From contig NZ_JAKIKX010000001.1 of assembly GCF_023283925.1 (NCBI RefSeq), positions 992,001-1,056,000 of the forward strand: a stretch of 64,000 nt of DNA, written 5' to 3'. Shown one piece after another: positions 34,598 through 42,419 of this stretch. The number at the start of each line of letters is the position of its first letter. The first letter of the stretch is position 1. The notes beneath the pieces are model-generated. The model searched no databases. It was not told the origin of the DNA and saw only the letters and a program-made list of their open reading frames with translations. Position numbers and translations under genes: made by a program. Source of the DNA: Shewanella marisflavi (GTDB taxonomy: Bacteria; Pseudomonadota; Gammaproteobacteria; Enterobacterales; Shewanellaceae).

Positions 34598-36645
34598 TAA
34601 GCCTTTACTTTAACCAAATAGTGATCGCCTGGGAGCAGTGACGCCGGGACCTGAGAGGCCTTTGTGTGAATATGCTCTGGTGTTAAGCCGATGGCGATTA
34701 TCTTCTGTTCCAGGGCGGTAAGCCTTTTCGCTATGCTATCAAGTAGGGTCTGACTCTCTGAGGTAAACCCTAAATTCAGCCTACCTTGCTTCACCTCGGC
34801 ATTGATCAACAGACTAGCGTCTGACAGGTTAAACTTGAGCTGCAGCCGCCAACGAGTTTGAGTGTCTTTGTCTTGATGTTCTTGTTCAAAATGCCCCTCT
34901 AGCTCCTCATGCCTGTGCTCTATCAAATAGGGGAGGGTGAAGTACCAGTTAGTCGACTGAGGTGTATCGCCACTTGCCTGCTGGTATAAAGAGAGGTTTG
35001 AGAGCAATTTACCCATTAACTCTAAGCCTCCGGCCTTTTCCAGTATGCCGAGCAGTTGGCTACCCGAGGCAAGCTTTTGTAGTCCCTGTAAACTTGCTGG
35101 CGTCTTTGCAGACGTATTTGTTTGTACCTGCCTGCCCAGGAGTAATTGAAACAGCACCCCTATGGTACCCGCATGACTACTAATACTGGATAGTGAGGAG
35201 ACGGGCGCGGCGCCATTGGTGATGCCCGCAAGGCTATCGATGAGTTCCTGCTTTAAAAAGCTAGGACTTGCTAACTGGCTGAGAGGGCGGGGAAAGGCTA
35301 GCGGTAGCATTTGCTGCATTAGATTGAGCAGGGAAAGTTTTCCGCCCATCGCTTTTTGGGCGACCAGCGCCTTATCGGCCAACTGCCCGAGTGCTAGGTT
35401 AAGGCCTCTATGATTAAGACCTTTGTCATTAAGTCCCAGTTGGTTAAGGGACATATCCGCTTGGCTCTCTTTTATGCCTACTGCTTGCAGTGAGGTTAAA
35501 TTGGCATTTTGGCCTAAGTTTGCTTTCACGCCAGTACCTCGCTGGCTGGTTAAATCGGTTTGCAGTTTGATACCGGTTTGCATGCTTGCTATCTGTTTAA
35601 AGAGCAAGCTTTGACGGATCTCGCTGACGTTTGCTAATGCCTGAGTATTGATGCGAGTCTCGCTTAACCGTAAAGCGCTTTCAGGGCTGTTGATGGGCAT
35701 TTTGGCTAGCGCGGTTAATCCCAGACTATCCCTCTTGTTTGGTGTTTGATTGCTAACAGGCCCAAGGGTTTGAAGGGAGCTATCTGGCTGTTTGTTTATT
35801 AGCGGCTTTTCAACAAGTGGGGGGAGACTCTGTTGCACAGCTTGTTTAATTGACTCCACAGCTGGCGATTGCGGCGTGGTCGTTGTTTTGATTGAGGTTA
35901 ACTCTCGCGCTAGTGCTTGATACATCTCCCGGCCTAAGGCTTGCCCAGATAACTTTTGGGTAAGCATCTGGTAAGCACTTGCTAACTCAGGTTTACTCAC
36001 CAGGGTTTGGGTCAGCAGTGATTCAATCGCCTGAGCACTGGTTGCCGTGGTTGTGTTAGTCACGAGAGCCGATGTAGCTGAAAGCTGCAGATTAGCCTGA
36101 GCAAGTTTTGGTGTAAGCGTTAAGGCTAACTGACCTTGGTGCAGCTCTATTTTGGCTATGTACTGGCCTGCGGGTAATTGCGCGCCCATTAACCTGACGA
36201 GTTGTGACTCATTAAAATAGAGGTTATTTGCCGATACCCGCACCTCTCCTAACGGATAGCCCTGAGGGCGGGAAGCGAATGCGGTGAGTTGCTCTAGGCT
36301 TATTTGATTACCATGAATGTAGGCGAGTAATCCCTTGGGGATTGTCATGGTCTGGGCTTCACCTAAAGCCATGACTTGCCCACTAAATTGGCTGGTTGAA
36401 TTCGCGGCGGCGCTTAATTGGGTCAATACTGTAAGACGAATGGCATCTTGGCTAAGTCGCTGTTGGTCTTTAGCATCGATATAGGTGATGAGCAGTTCAC
36501 GACCATTGAGCCTGAGTCTATCGCCAGCGGGGGAGGGCAATATTTCAACGGGGATATTTTGCGCTTCCACCTTAGCCGCAGGCACAGGCGAGGCATTGGC
36601 AGCTAGACCATTGGCTGTGGGTAAATCGATACGATTATGAGTCAA
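34597..36645 (-). CDS. FliK-like protein (hook-length-control-like C-terminus)
   Basis: A 682-residue protein, mostly low-complexity (Gln, Ser, Thr, Leu, Ala) with a structured C-terminal region from about residue 560: WYFTLPYLIEHRHEELEGHFEQ, then TRWRLQLKFNLSDASLLINAEVKQGRLNLGFTSESQTLLDSI (split), resembling the FliK C-terminal fold of Flg_hook/FliK-C proteins in which a short beta domain is followed by a helix (LLDSIAKRLTALEQKI). It is coupled to the FlhB-C gene. No signal peptide is seen. True fliK is at 13843, so this is an additional, divergent member; the exact role is unknown. Confidence 0.75.
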   Translation of the reverse strand: MTHNRIDLPTANGLAANASPVPAAKVEAQNIPVEILPSPAGDRLRLNGRELLITYIDAKDQQRLSQDAIRLTVLTQLSAAANSTSQFSGQVMALGEAQTMTIPKGLLAYIHGNQISLEQLTAFASRPQGYPLGEVRVSANNLYFNESQLVRLMGAQLPAGQYIAKIELHQGQLALTLTPKLAQANLQLSATSALVTNTTTATSAQAIESLLTQTLVSKPELASAYQMLTQKLSGQALGREMYQALARELTSIKTTTTPQSPAVESIKQAVQQSLPPLVEKPLINKQPDSSLQTLGPVSNQTPNKRDSLGLTALAKMPINSPESALRLSETRINTQALANVSEIRQSLLFKQIASMQTGIKLQTDLTSQRGTGVKANLGQNANLTSLQAVGIKESQADMSLNQLGLNDKGLNHRGLNLALGQLADKALVAQKAMGGKLSLLNLMQQMLPLAFPRPLSQLASPSFLKQELIDSLAGITNGAAPVSSLSSISSHAGTIGVLFQLLLGRQVQTNTSAKTPASLQGLQKLASGSQLLGILEKAGGLELMGKLLSNLSLYQQASGDTPQSTNWYFTLPYLIEHRHEELEGHFEQEHQDKDTQTRWRLQLKFNLSDASLLINAEVKQGRLNLGFTSESQTLLDSIAKRLTALEQKIIAIGLTPEHIHTKASQVPASLLPGDHYLVKVKA

Positions 36646-36695
36646 GCGTTACCTCAAAATTGATGCGCTGTGAATGTCTTATTACAAATTTCAAT

Positions 36696-36723
36696 TTGAC
36701 CTACAGTTATAGCTGAGTATCCT
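36696..36723 (+). promoter_or_regulatory. Candidate sigma-70 promoter of mlaA
   Basis: TTGACC (36696-36701) and TATCCT (36718-36723) are 16 bases apart, about 110 bases before the mlaA ATG, in the divergent spacer between the FliK-like gene and mlaA. The -10 box is a weak match. Confidence 0.35.
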
Positions 36724-36833
36724 TAGCGAACTGAAAAGGAAAACCAAACTGTGTAGTCTAGTATTGATACTTTATCGTCAACCTAGGGTTGGGACTTTAG
36801 CCGTGATCAATACTAATTAGGAAACTAATTTAT

Positions 36834-37616
36834 ATGAAGTGTAAATGGATTGCGTTGAGTCTGCTATTGGTTGGTCCCCTGGCGATGGCCCAGGCAGAGA
36901 CAAACAGCGAGGGTGCAACGGACGGCACTACAGCAGATGTGAAGATTATCTACAATGATGAGCGAGATCCCTGGGAAGGTTTTAACCGCGCCATGTGGGA
37001 TTTTAACTATCTCTATCTGGATAGGTACTTTTACCGCCCAGTGGCTCATGGTTATAACGATATTCTACCTAGGCCGGTAAAGACGGGTGTTAATAATTTT
37101 GTGCTCAACTTCGAAGAGCCTAGCTCAATGGTGAATAACGCCTTACAAGGCAAGTGGGGTTGGGCTGCAAATGCCGGTGGACGATTTACCATTAACACCA
37201 CCATAGGTTTGCTGGGAGTGATCGATGTCGCCGACATGATGGGCCTGCCGCGCAAACAGGATGCTTTTAACGAGGTGTTAGGTTATTACGGCGTGCCCAA
37301 TGGTCCCTATTTTATGGCGCCGTTTTTAGGGCCTTACGTTACCCGAGAGATCGCCTCGGATTGGGTAGATGGTCTCTATTTCCCCTTGTCTGAGTTAACC
37401 CTGTGGCAATCGCTAGCCAAGTGGGGGTTAAAGAACCTGCATAATCGTGCTTCAGCTATCGACCAAGAAAGACTTGTCGATAATGCACTTGACCCCTACA
37501 CTTTTGTTAAGGAAGCGTATTTTCAGCATCTTGACTATAAAGTGTATGACGGCGATATACCTGAATCGACAGATGACGATGAATTGCTCGACGAGTATAT
37601 GACTGAGCTTGATTAA
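36834..37616 (+). CDS. mlaA: MlaA/VacJ family phospholipid-asymmetry protein
   Basis: MlaA sits in the outer membrane and removes mislocalised phospholipids from the outer leaflet, passing them to MlaC. The 260-residue sequence has the family motif DPWEGFNRAMWDFN at about residues 45-58, RPVKTGVNNFVLNFEEP, GRFTINTTIGLLGVIDVA and a YYGVPNGPYFMAPFLGP block. The N-terminus looks like an ordinary type I signal (ALSLLLVGPLAMAQAE); there is no lipobox Cys, the only early Cys being residue 3. No in-frame upstream start would add one. No other mla gene is adjacent. Confidence 0.92.
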   Translation: MKCKWIALSLLLVGPLAMAQAETNSEGATDGTTADVKIIYNDERDPWEGFNRAMWDFNYLYLDRYFYRPVAHGYNDILPRPVKTGVNNFVLNFEEPSSMVNNALQGKWGWAANAGGRFTINTTIGLLGVIDVADMMGLPRKQDAFNEVLGYYGVPNGPYFMAPFLGPYVTREIASDWVDGLYFPLSELTLWQSLAKWGLKNLHNRASAIDQERLVDNALDPYTFVKEAYFQHLDYKVYDGDIPESTDDDELLDEYMTELD

Positions 37617-37746
37617 CATCAGTGTTTCGCATAACCCATTGTTTTATATTAGGCGAGTAAATAAGTGATAAGATGTTGCTTATCTAGGCGTATAGGGATG
37701 TACTAGATTTTTCGGCTTAGCCAGAGTGCAAGCCCGGGGAAGCTTA

Positions 37747-38850
37747 ATGGCGTTAGAAGATCTAGTGATTTTGTTGGTGGAAGACGATCCGGTATTTCGG
37801 AGCATTGTGGCTGCCTTTCTGGTCAATCGCGGCGCAACCGTGGTGGAGGCCGATGACGGTCAGCAGGGGTTAGAAAAGTTTAGCCAGCAGGATTTCGACA
37901 TTGTCCTCGCCGATTTGAGTATGCCTATTTTGGGTGGATTAGATATGCTCAAACAGATGATCAAGCGTAAACCGGACACCCTTTCTATTGTGATTTCAGG
38001 CAACCAGGTGATGGCCGATGTCGTTGAGGCGCTGCGAGTCGGTGCCAGTGACTATTTGGTAAAGCCGGTCAACGATCTTTGTCTTATCGAAAACGCTATC
38101 CGCCAGTGTGTGGGTGGCTCGAGTCAACAAGATGTGCAGCTTGAAGAGTTCGATGAATTATCCTATCAAGAGTTAGAGGAGCACTTGAGCCTTCTTGAGC
38201 AAAATGCCGAGGCTGCCAGGAGTGTTCAACAACAGCTTTTCCCCCCATCGGTGATTGATTACCCCAAAGCTAAAATAGATTACAGCTTGTTCAAGCATGA
38301 TGAAGTGAGCGCCTATTTTATTGATAGCGTCAATGTAGGCGAACAGTATTTGATCATGTATATGGCTCATTTTCATCCTCAGGACAACCGCTGCGCCTTT
38401 GCCAGCGTGCTACTGAAGAGCTTCGTCAACCAGAAACTAAAACGTTTTCGCAGTGGTGAAACAGAGACCATCATTGAGCCCTTTAACATGCTCAGTTATC
38501 TCAACGAGCGGATGAGTAAGTCGGGTTTAGATATCTATGTCGATATCGTCTACGCCGTGGTTGAATTGACGCACTATCGAGCATCTATTGCTCAGGCAGG
38601 TAAGGGACTGAGATGTTATATCCGTAACGAGGAAGGCTTAATGCCTCTGGCATTACCTGATGCGCTGCAACTGGGGATTTTAGAGTGGGGCCAACCCAGT
38701 ACGCAGTTTCGTAATTTAATGCCGGGAGAGAGCCTGTGTGTGGTTTCCAGTATCGCCGAGCATAGAGACATGTTATTGAATAATGAGTTTGTTGGTTTGA
38801 GCTACAGTCCTGAGGTCGCCGCCGGTGGCTATATTCAGATGAGCTTTTAG
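37747..38850 (+). CDS. RssB-like response regulator with degenerate PP2C-type domain
   Basis: ATG 37747 (MALEDLVILLVEDD), preceded by GGGGAAG, gives 367 residues. Residues 1-125 are a receiver (LLVEDDPVFRS, phospho-Asp in IVLADLSMP near 56, Lys in YLVKPVND) with close resemblance to E. coli RssB (VFRS...GAT...ADDG, MADVVEALRVGASDYLVKPV region). A helical linker with EEHLSLLEQNAEAARSVQQQLFPP leads into a SpoIIE/PP2C-like domain whose metal-binding Asp motifs look lost. This suggests a pseudo-phosphatase adaptor, for example for RpoS turnover or partner switching as in RssB/CrsR-type proteins; the exact role is inference. Confidence 0.8.
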   Translation: MALEDLVILLVEDDPVFRSIVAAFLVNRGATVVEADDGQQGLEKFSQQDFDIVLADLSMPILGGLDMLKQMIKRKPDTLSIVISGNQVMADVVEALRVGASDYLVKPVNDLCLIENAIRQCVGGSSQQDVQLEEFDELSYQELEEHLSLLEQNAEAARSVQQQLFPPSVIDYPKAKIDYSLFKHDEVSAYFIDSVNVGEQYLIMYMAHFHPQDNRCAFASVLLKSFVNQKLKRFRSGETETIIEPFNMLSYLNERMSKSGLDIYVDIVYAVVELTHYRASIAQAGKGLRCYIRNEEGLMPLALPDALQLGILEWGQPSTQFRNLMPGESLCVVSSIAEHRDMLLNNEFVGLSYSPEVAAGGYIQMSF

Positions 38851-38926
38851 TCGTCTTCACCAATCGCGAATAGCCGGTTAAGCAATGGGCTGAAAGCATC
38901 AAGCTTGTGATTCGAAATTCAAAAAT

Positions 38927-38960
38927 AAAAAAGCCTGGCAAATCATTGCCAGGCTTTTTT
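38927..38960. terminator. Bidirectional terminator
   Basis: AAAAAAGCCTGGCA (38927-38940) and TGCCAGGCTTTTTT (38947-38960) form a perfect 14-base stem with a six-base loop. A-run and T-run on the two sides let it serve both the RssB-like gene (+) and the convergent peptide transporter (-). Confidence 0.93.
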
Positions 38961-39017
38961 AGTAACGTTTGTCTCGTCCTGAAATGTGTTTACACATTGA
39001 GGACTAATTATGGCTAC

Positions 39018-40490
39018 TTATCGCTTAATTGCTTCATGTTCAGCAGTCACAGCGATCTCTTCTTCTAAAGCTTCTTCTTCAGTGTGATGTTGGCTATCTT
39101 CAGCACCGTGCATCCAGTCAACCAGCTTGTCAGCCATGAAGTAAAGGATGATACCTGATAGCGCAGCTGTGACCGCGATACCTGCGAAGATAGACATAGC
39201 GTTAGCTAGCTGCTCTTCTTTCGCGCCGCCATGGCCGATGAAAGAACCGATGATGCCACCAATCTTGTTAGCTGCGGCAACAAACAGGAACCAAGCACCC
39301 ATCATAAGTGATGCAATGCGAAGTGGAGCCAGCTTGGTCACCATAGACAGACCGATAGGAGACAGACATAGCTCACCCATGGTGTGGAAGAAATAAGCAC
39401 CAACCAACCACCACATGCTTGATTTAGCATTGGCGTCGCCACCCATTTCAAGTACTGCACCGATCATGAATAGGAAGCCAATGCCCAGTAATACCAGACC
39501 TAAGGCGAACTTAACCGGAGAGTTTGGCTCTCTAGCGCCTAAACGTACCCAAATAGAGGCCACGACTGGGGCGAAGATCACGATGAACATGGCGTTCAAA
39601 GATTGGAACCAAGTGGTTGGCACTTCCCAGCCGCCTATCATACGGTCGGTGAAGTCGTTGGTGAATAGGTTCATCAGGCCGCCGGCCTGCTCAAAGCCTG
39701 CCCAGAAGATGATGGTGAAAAGACCCATTATCATGATCACCTTGATGCGATCACGCTCAACTTTAGTTAGTGGCTCTTTACGGATTTCACCTTTTTCTGC
39801 CGCTCTTTGCTTTTCAAGCTGGGCTGCCGGCGTACGACCGATATCGCCAAGTAGCTTTTGGGCAAACATGAACTGAATAATTAGCGAGATAACCATACCG
39901 ATACCGGCACAGATGAAACCTGCTTGGAAGTTACCATCGAAGTAGGCTACGACTGAACCCACTATGATACCCGACAGGAAAGCACCTACGTTGATACCCA
40001 TGTAGAAGATGGTGAATGCACCGTCACGGCGATGATCGCCTTCTTCATACAGGTCACCTACCATGGTAGAGATGTTTGGCTTGAATAGGCCGTTACCTAA
40101 GATAAGCACACCTAAACCTACATAAAAGACTTCGGTTTCCATGCCCTGCACCCAAGCATGGGGTGTACCTAGGATAAATTGACCAGCGGCCATAAGCGCA
40201 CCACCAATTATGATGGCTTTACGTTGACCGAGGAAAGCATCGGCTAGCCAGCCACCGATGAGAGGGGTTAAATAAACAAGACCTGTGAATGTTCCGTAGA
40301 GGTTAAGGGCGTCGGCCTGGGTCCAACCTAGACCATGGCCCCCTTGGGATTGTACTGCGTCGACGAGATAAAGTACCAAAATGGCTCGCATCGCATAGTA
40401 ACTGAAACGTTCCCATAACTCTGTTGTAAATAACAGGAACAGTCCCTTAGGATGCCCGAGCATCGTACCTTGGGGTTTTGCTGCGCTCAT
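39018..40490 (-). CDS. POT-family proton-dependent di/tripeptide transporter
   Basis: A 490-residue inner-membrane protein of the POT/PTR2 (DtpA/DtpT) family that imports small peptides with protons. Hallmarks are the N-terminal GHPKGLFLLFTTELWERFSYYAMR segment (split; ERFSYY is the ExxERFxYY proton-coupling motif, about residues 25-32), a FIFYMGINVGAFLSG-type PTR2 motif (TIFYMGINVGAFLSG, about residue 160), and a C-terminal GELCLSPIGLSMVTKLAP motif. About 12-14 hydrophobic helices are visible, with an acidic/His-rich C-terminal tail. It is transcribed alone and ends at the shared terminator. Confidence 0.94.
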   Translation of the reverse strand: MSAAKPQGTMLGHPKGLFLLFTTELWERFSYYAMRAILVLYLVDAVQSQGGHGLGWTQADALNLYGTFTGLVYLTPLIGGWLADAFLGQRKAIIIGGALMAAGQFILGTPHAWVQGMETEVFYVGLGVLILGNGLFKPNISTMVGDLYEEGDHRRDGAFTIFYMGINVGAFLSGIIVGSVVAYFDGNFQAGFICAGIGMVISLIIQFMFAQKLLGDIGRTPAAQLEKQRAAEKGEIRKEPLTKVERDRIKVIMIMGLFTIIFWAGFEQAGGLMNLFTNDFTDRMIGGWEVPTTWFQSLNAMFIVIFAPVVASIWVRLGAREPNSPVKFALGLVLLGIGFLFMIGAVLEMGGDANAKSSMWWLVGAYFFHTMGELCLSPIGLSMVTKLAPLRIASLMMGAWFLFVAAANKIGGIIGSFIGHGGAKEEQLANAMSIFAGIAVTAALSGIILYFMADKLVDWMHGAEDSQHHTEEEALEEEIAVTAEHEAIKR

Positions 40491-41080
40491 GTAAGTCTTC
40501 CACCTTCAGCTTGTGATTGCCTACATAACAAAAACTATGTAGAAAAATGGTTGTTGCTAATATTCATCGCTTTATGGATAGAACAGCCAGTTTTTACTTA
40601 ACCATATGATAATGTTGATTAATATGGTTGGCGGCGTTCTACATGTGTTGCGAGAATTTATTATTTTTTAATATTTAGCGTATTAAATTTTATCAAACCC
40701 ACCTTATATACCCTTTTAATCGCCTAAAAGTCAATTTAGCTGGCCTAAGTGACTAACAAATCGCCACTGGAATTACCACTCGTTGAAAGCCAGGCTGCCT
40801 GAATCTATATCAGTCTCTAGTGAAAATTTGCATCTTGAACTGATTACAAAATGGGTACACCAAAAAGAGTGTATTTGCTCTTTTCTTTGCACTAGAGTAT
40901 TTGCTATGATTTCGGCCGTGAATTGGATGTCACCTGAATTATCTCGTTATCTTTGCATTACGCGTTAATCTGATGCGTCTTGCAAAACACTCTCAGAGTG
41001 TAAAGTAAGACCACTGTGGATCCTGCCACAGCGGAAACTAACCTGTTAGCTAACGATAAAACTAGGTCCTTAAGGAAATT
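40491..41080. other. Intergenic region between peptide transporter and rfaH
   Basis: A 590-base spacer between divergent genes. It is AT-rich next to the transporter. Near 40903-40910 the bases TGCTATGAT form an extended -10 element for a possible rfaH promoter, without a convincing -35 box. In the rfaH leader, CTGTGG (41014-41019) and CCACAG (41026-41031) make a six-base hairpin. TAAGGAAAT precedes the rfaH ATG. An open frame at 40783-40968 has no ribosome site or family resemblance and is not called. Confidence 0.5.
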
Positions 41081-41608
41081 ATGAAGTCTTGGTATCTTGT
41101 ATATTGCAAACCTCGCGGTGAAACCCGCGCGCAGCAAAATCTTGCAATGCAACAGATAGAGACTTACTTACCTACGCTTCCCCAACAGATCACCAAGGCC
41201 GGCAAAACCAGCGTTAAGCGTTTGCCCCTATTTCCCTGTTACCTGTTTATCTATTTTGATCCACTTGAGGTTAGCGTGAGCAAAATCCACTCTACTCGTG
41301 GTGTTTCGCGCATCATTGGCTGCCGAGAAGAGATGACAGCGATCGACGATGCCATCATTCATTCGATTAAGATGCGTGAGGCTAAGATGCTTAACGCCTT
41401 ACAACTGCCCAGTGATGATCTGCTTGATGAAAATGCTGAACCTAAGTTAGCAGTTGGTGACAAGGTGAAGTTTGTCGAAGGACCGTTTGTAGATCTGGAA
41501 GGGATTTTCGAGGAGCAGAACGGCGATAAGCGTTGTCATATTTTGTTTGAAATCATGGGGCAACAAAAAAGGGTGTCAGTACCCAGAGCCAGTATTAAGG
41601 GGATTTGA
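41081..41608 (+). CDS. rfaH: Transcription antitermination protein RfaH
   Basis: RfaH is a NusG paralogue that binds RNA polymerase paused at an ops DNA element and suppresses Rho termination in long surface-polysaccharide operons. The 175-residue protein has the NGN domain (KSWYLVYCKPRGETRAQQNL, LFPCYLFIYFDP, STRGVSRIIG) and a C-terminal KOW domain (LAVGDKVKFVEGPFVDLEGIFEE). ATG 41081 follows AAGGAAAT. It stands directly upstream of the ops-bearing leader of the capsule-type operon, so its main target is probably its neighbour. Confidence 0.95.
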   Translation: MKSWYLVYCKPRGETRAQQNLAMQQIETYLPTLPQQITKAGKTSVKRLPLFPCYLFIYFDPLEVSVSKIHSTRGVSRIIGCREEMTAIDDAIIHSIKMREAKMLNALQLPSDDLLDENAEPKLAVGDKVKFVEGPFVDLEGIFEEQNGDKRCHILFEIMGQQKRVSVPRASIKGI

Positions 41609-41899
41609 TCTAATTTAGGCAAATGAAGCTTCATTTAGCAGTAAGAAGTAGGTTGTTGACGCTAATGTTTGTAAGAGATCTGCCATAAGACTATGCAAAA
41701 TGCATTTTTATTTGTGGGATTTGTTGACATCTTGCTCTGAAAAGTAACGCAAGAGTAGGACTGAGTGGCAATGTTGTACAGCTTTTGTATTGATACATTT
41801 CTCGCAATCACTTTTTAGCGTCGACTGGTGCATATATAAGCAGTATTTGTCTCATCGTTCTATTACAATGAGTCGCTTTGCTACAAGGTAGTACAAAAT

Positions 41900-41948
41900 A
41901 CTTTGATTAGTATGTCAGCTTTCTGGGCATCTTAATCAAAGTGTTTTA
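41900..41948 (+). terminator. Inverted repeat with T-tail upstream of ops (possible attenuator)
   Basis: ACTTTGATTA (41900-41909) pairs with TAATCAAAGT (41933-41942) across a 23-base loop and is followed by GTTTTA. The large loop makes it a weak intrinsic terminator; it may end rfaH transcripts or form an attenuator. Confidence 0.35.
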
Positions 41949-42014
41949 GACAAGACGAAGTTTAAATTTGATGTTTCGCGAGAGCGAAGGGCATGTTGGG
42001 AGCCGCAACCTATG

Positions 42015-42026
42015 GGCGGTAGCGTG
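42015..42026 (+). promoter_or_regulatory. ops element 1 (perfect)
   Basis: GGCGGTAGCGTG matches the E. coli operon-polarity-suppressor (ops) sequence at all twelve positions and lies about 400 bases upstream of the exporter gene, on the coding strand. It should pause RNA polymerase and recruit RfaH. It is immediately followed by TGCCCGCAGGGCA, a small hairpin (42025-42037). Confidence 0.85.
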
Positions 42027-42094
42027 CCCGCAGGGCATCGAATGAAAAGTTTCATTCGTTAAGCGATAGCCGAAGGCCTCTGGCCGCCACGCGG

Positions 42095-42106
42095 GTCGGT
42101 AGCGTG
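42095..42106 (+). promoter_or_regulatory. ops element 2 (11 of 12 matches)
   Basis: GTCGGTAGCGTG differs from the perfect copy only at its second base and lies exactly 80 bases downstream of it, in the second repeat unit. Whether it is a functional RfaH recruitment site or a relic is unknown. Confidence 0.65.
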
Positions 42107-42419
42107 CCTGAAAGGCAAAGGACAGAACAGTTTCTGTCCTTTAGTGGAAGCCGAAAATGATTGTCGGGAACAATCATGAACAGCTTAAGCTGGCTCGAAG
42201 AGCGAAGTACAGGATGTACTAGTCAGGTCGCCACCACGCGAGCGTCCCTTAAAGCAACTGCTTGGAAGTATGGGGCTGGCACATTGACTGATCGCCAGCG
42301 TTGCCTTGAATTCTTGAATTGAGCCCTGAGTCTTAAAACTTATCGCTTCATACGTACAGATTAAAAATTTAAAACTCGAATCAATATTTAAACCTTGCCT
42401 TTATCAACGGAGATTATCG

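Larger units (their letters stand above)
42014..42155 (+). repeat. Tandem degenerate repeat: two ops-hairpin-hairpin units
   Basis: Unit 1 (42014-42074) and unit 2 (42094-42155) are about 80 bases apart and share the order CGGTAGCGTGCC, a five-pair/three-base-loop hairpin, a longer hairpin with loop AAGT or CAGT, then AGCCGAA. In unit 1 the hairpins are TGCCC-GCA-GGGCA and the 42039-42058 stem (CGAATGAA with TTCATTCG); in unit 2 they are TGCCT-GAA-AGGCA and the 42117-42142 stem (AAAGGACAGAA with TTCTGTCCTTT). Stem sequences differ but remain complementary. Confidence 0.75.
41609..42419 (+). other. Long structured leader of the polysaccharide operon
   Basis: An 811-base non-coding stretch between rfaH and the exporter gene. 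A perfect 16-base palindrome AAATGAAGCTTCATTT is at 41621-41636. A ten-base inverted repeat (41900-41909 / 41933-41942) followed by TGTTTT could be a terminator or attenuator. From 41975 to 42220 the sequence is packed with hairpins and holds two ops elements in two related repeat units. The last 200 bases are less structured. No convincing -35/-10 pair was found before the first ops, so the transcript may start within 41640-41890 or come from the rfaH promoter. Confidence 0.8.

Noticed and set aside
40783..40968. Small + strand frame before rfaH
   Set aside because: No ribosome site, no family likeness, and it runs through the probable rfaH promoter element.
42014..42155. CRISPR array or tRNA-like element in the leader
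   Set aside because: Only two degenerate units with no uniform spacers, and no cloverleaf or anticodon arm; ops and hairpins explain it better.
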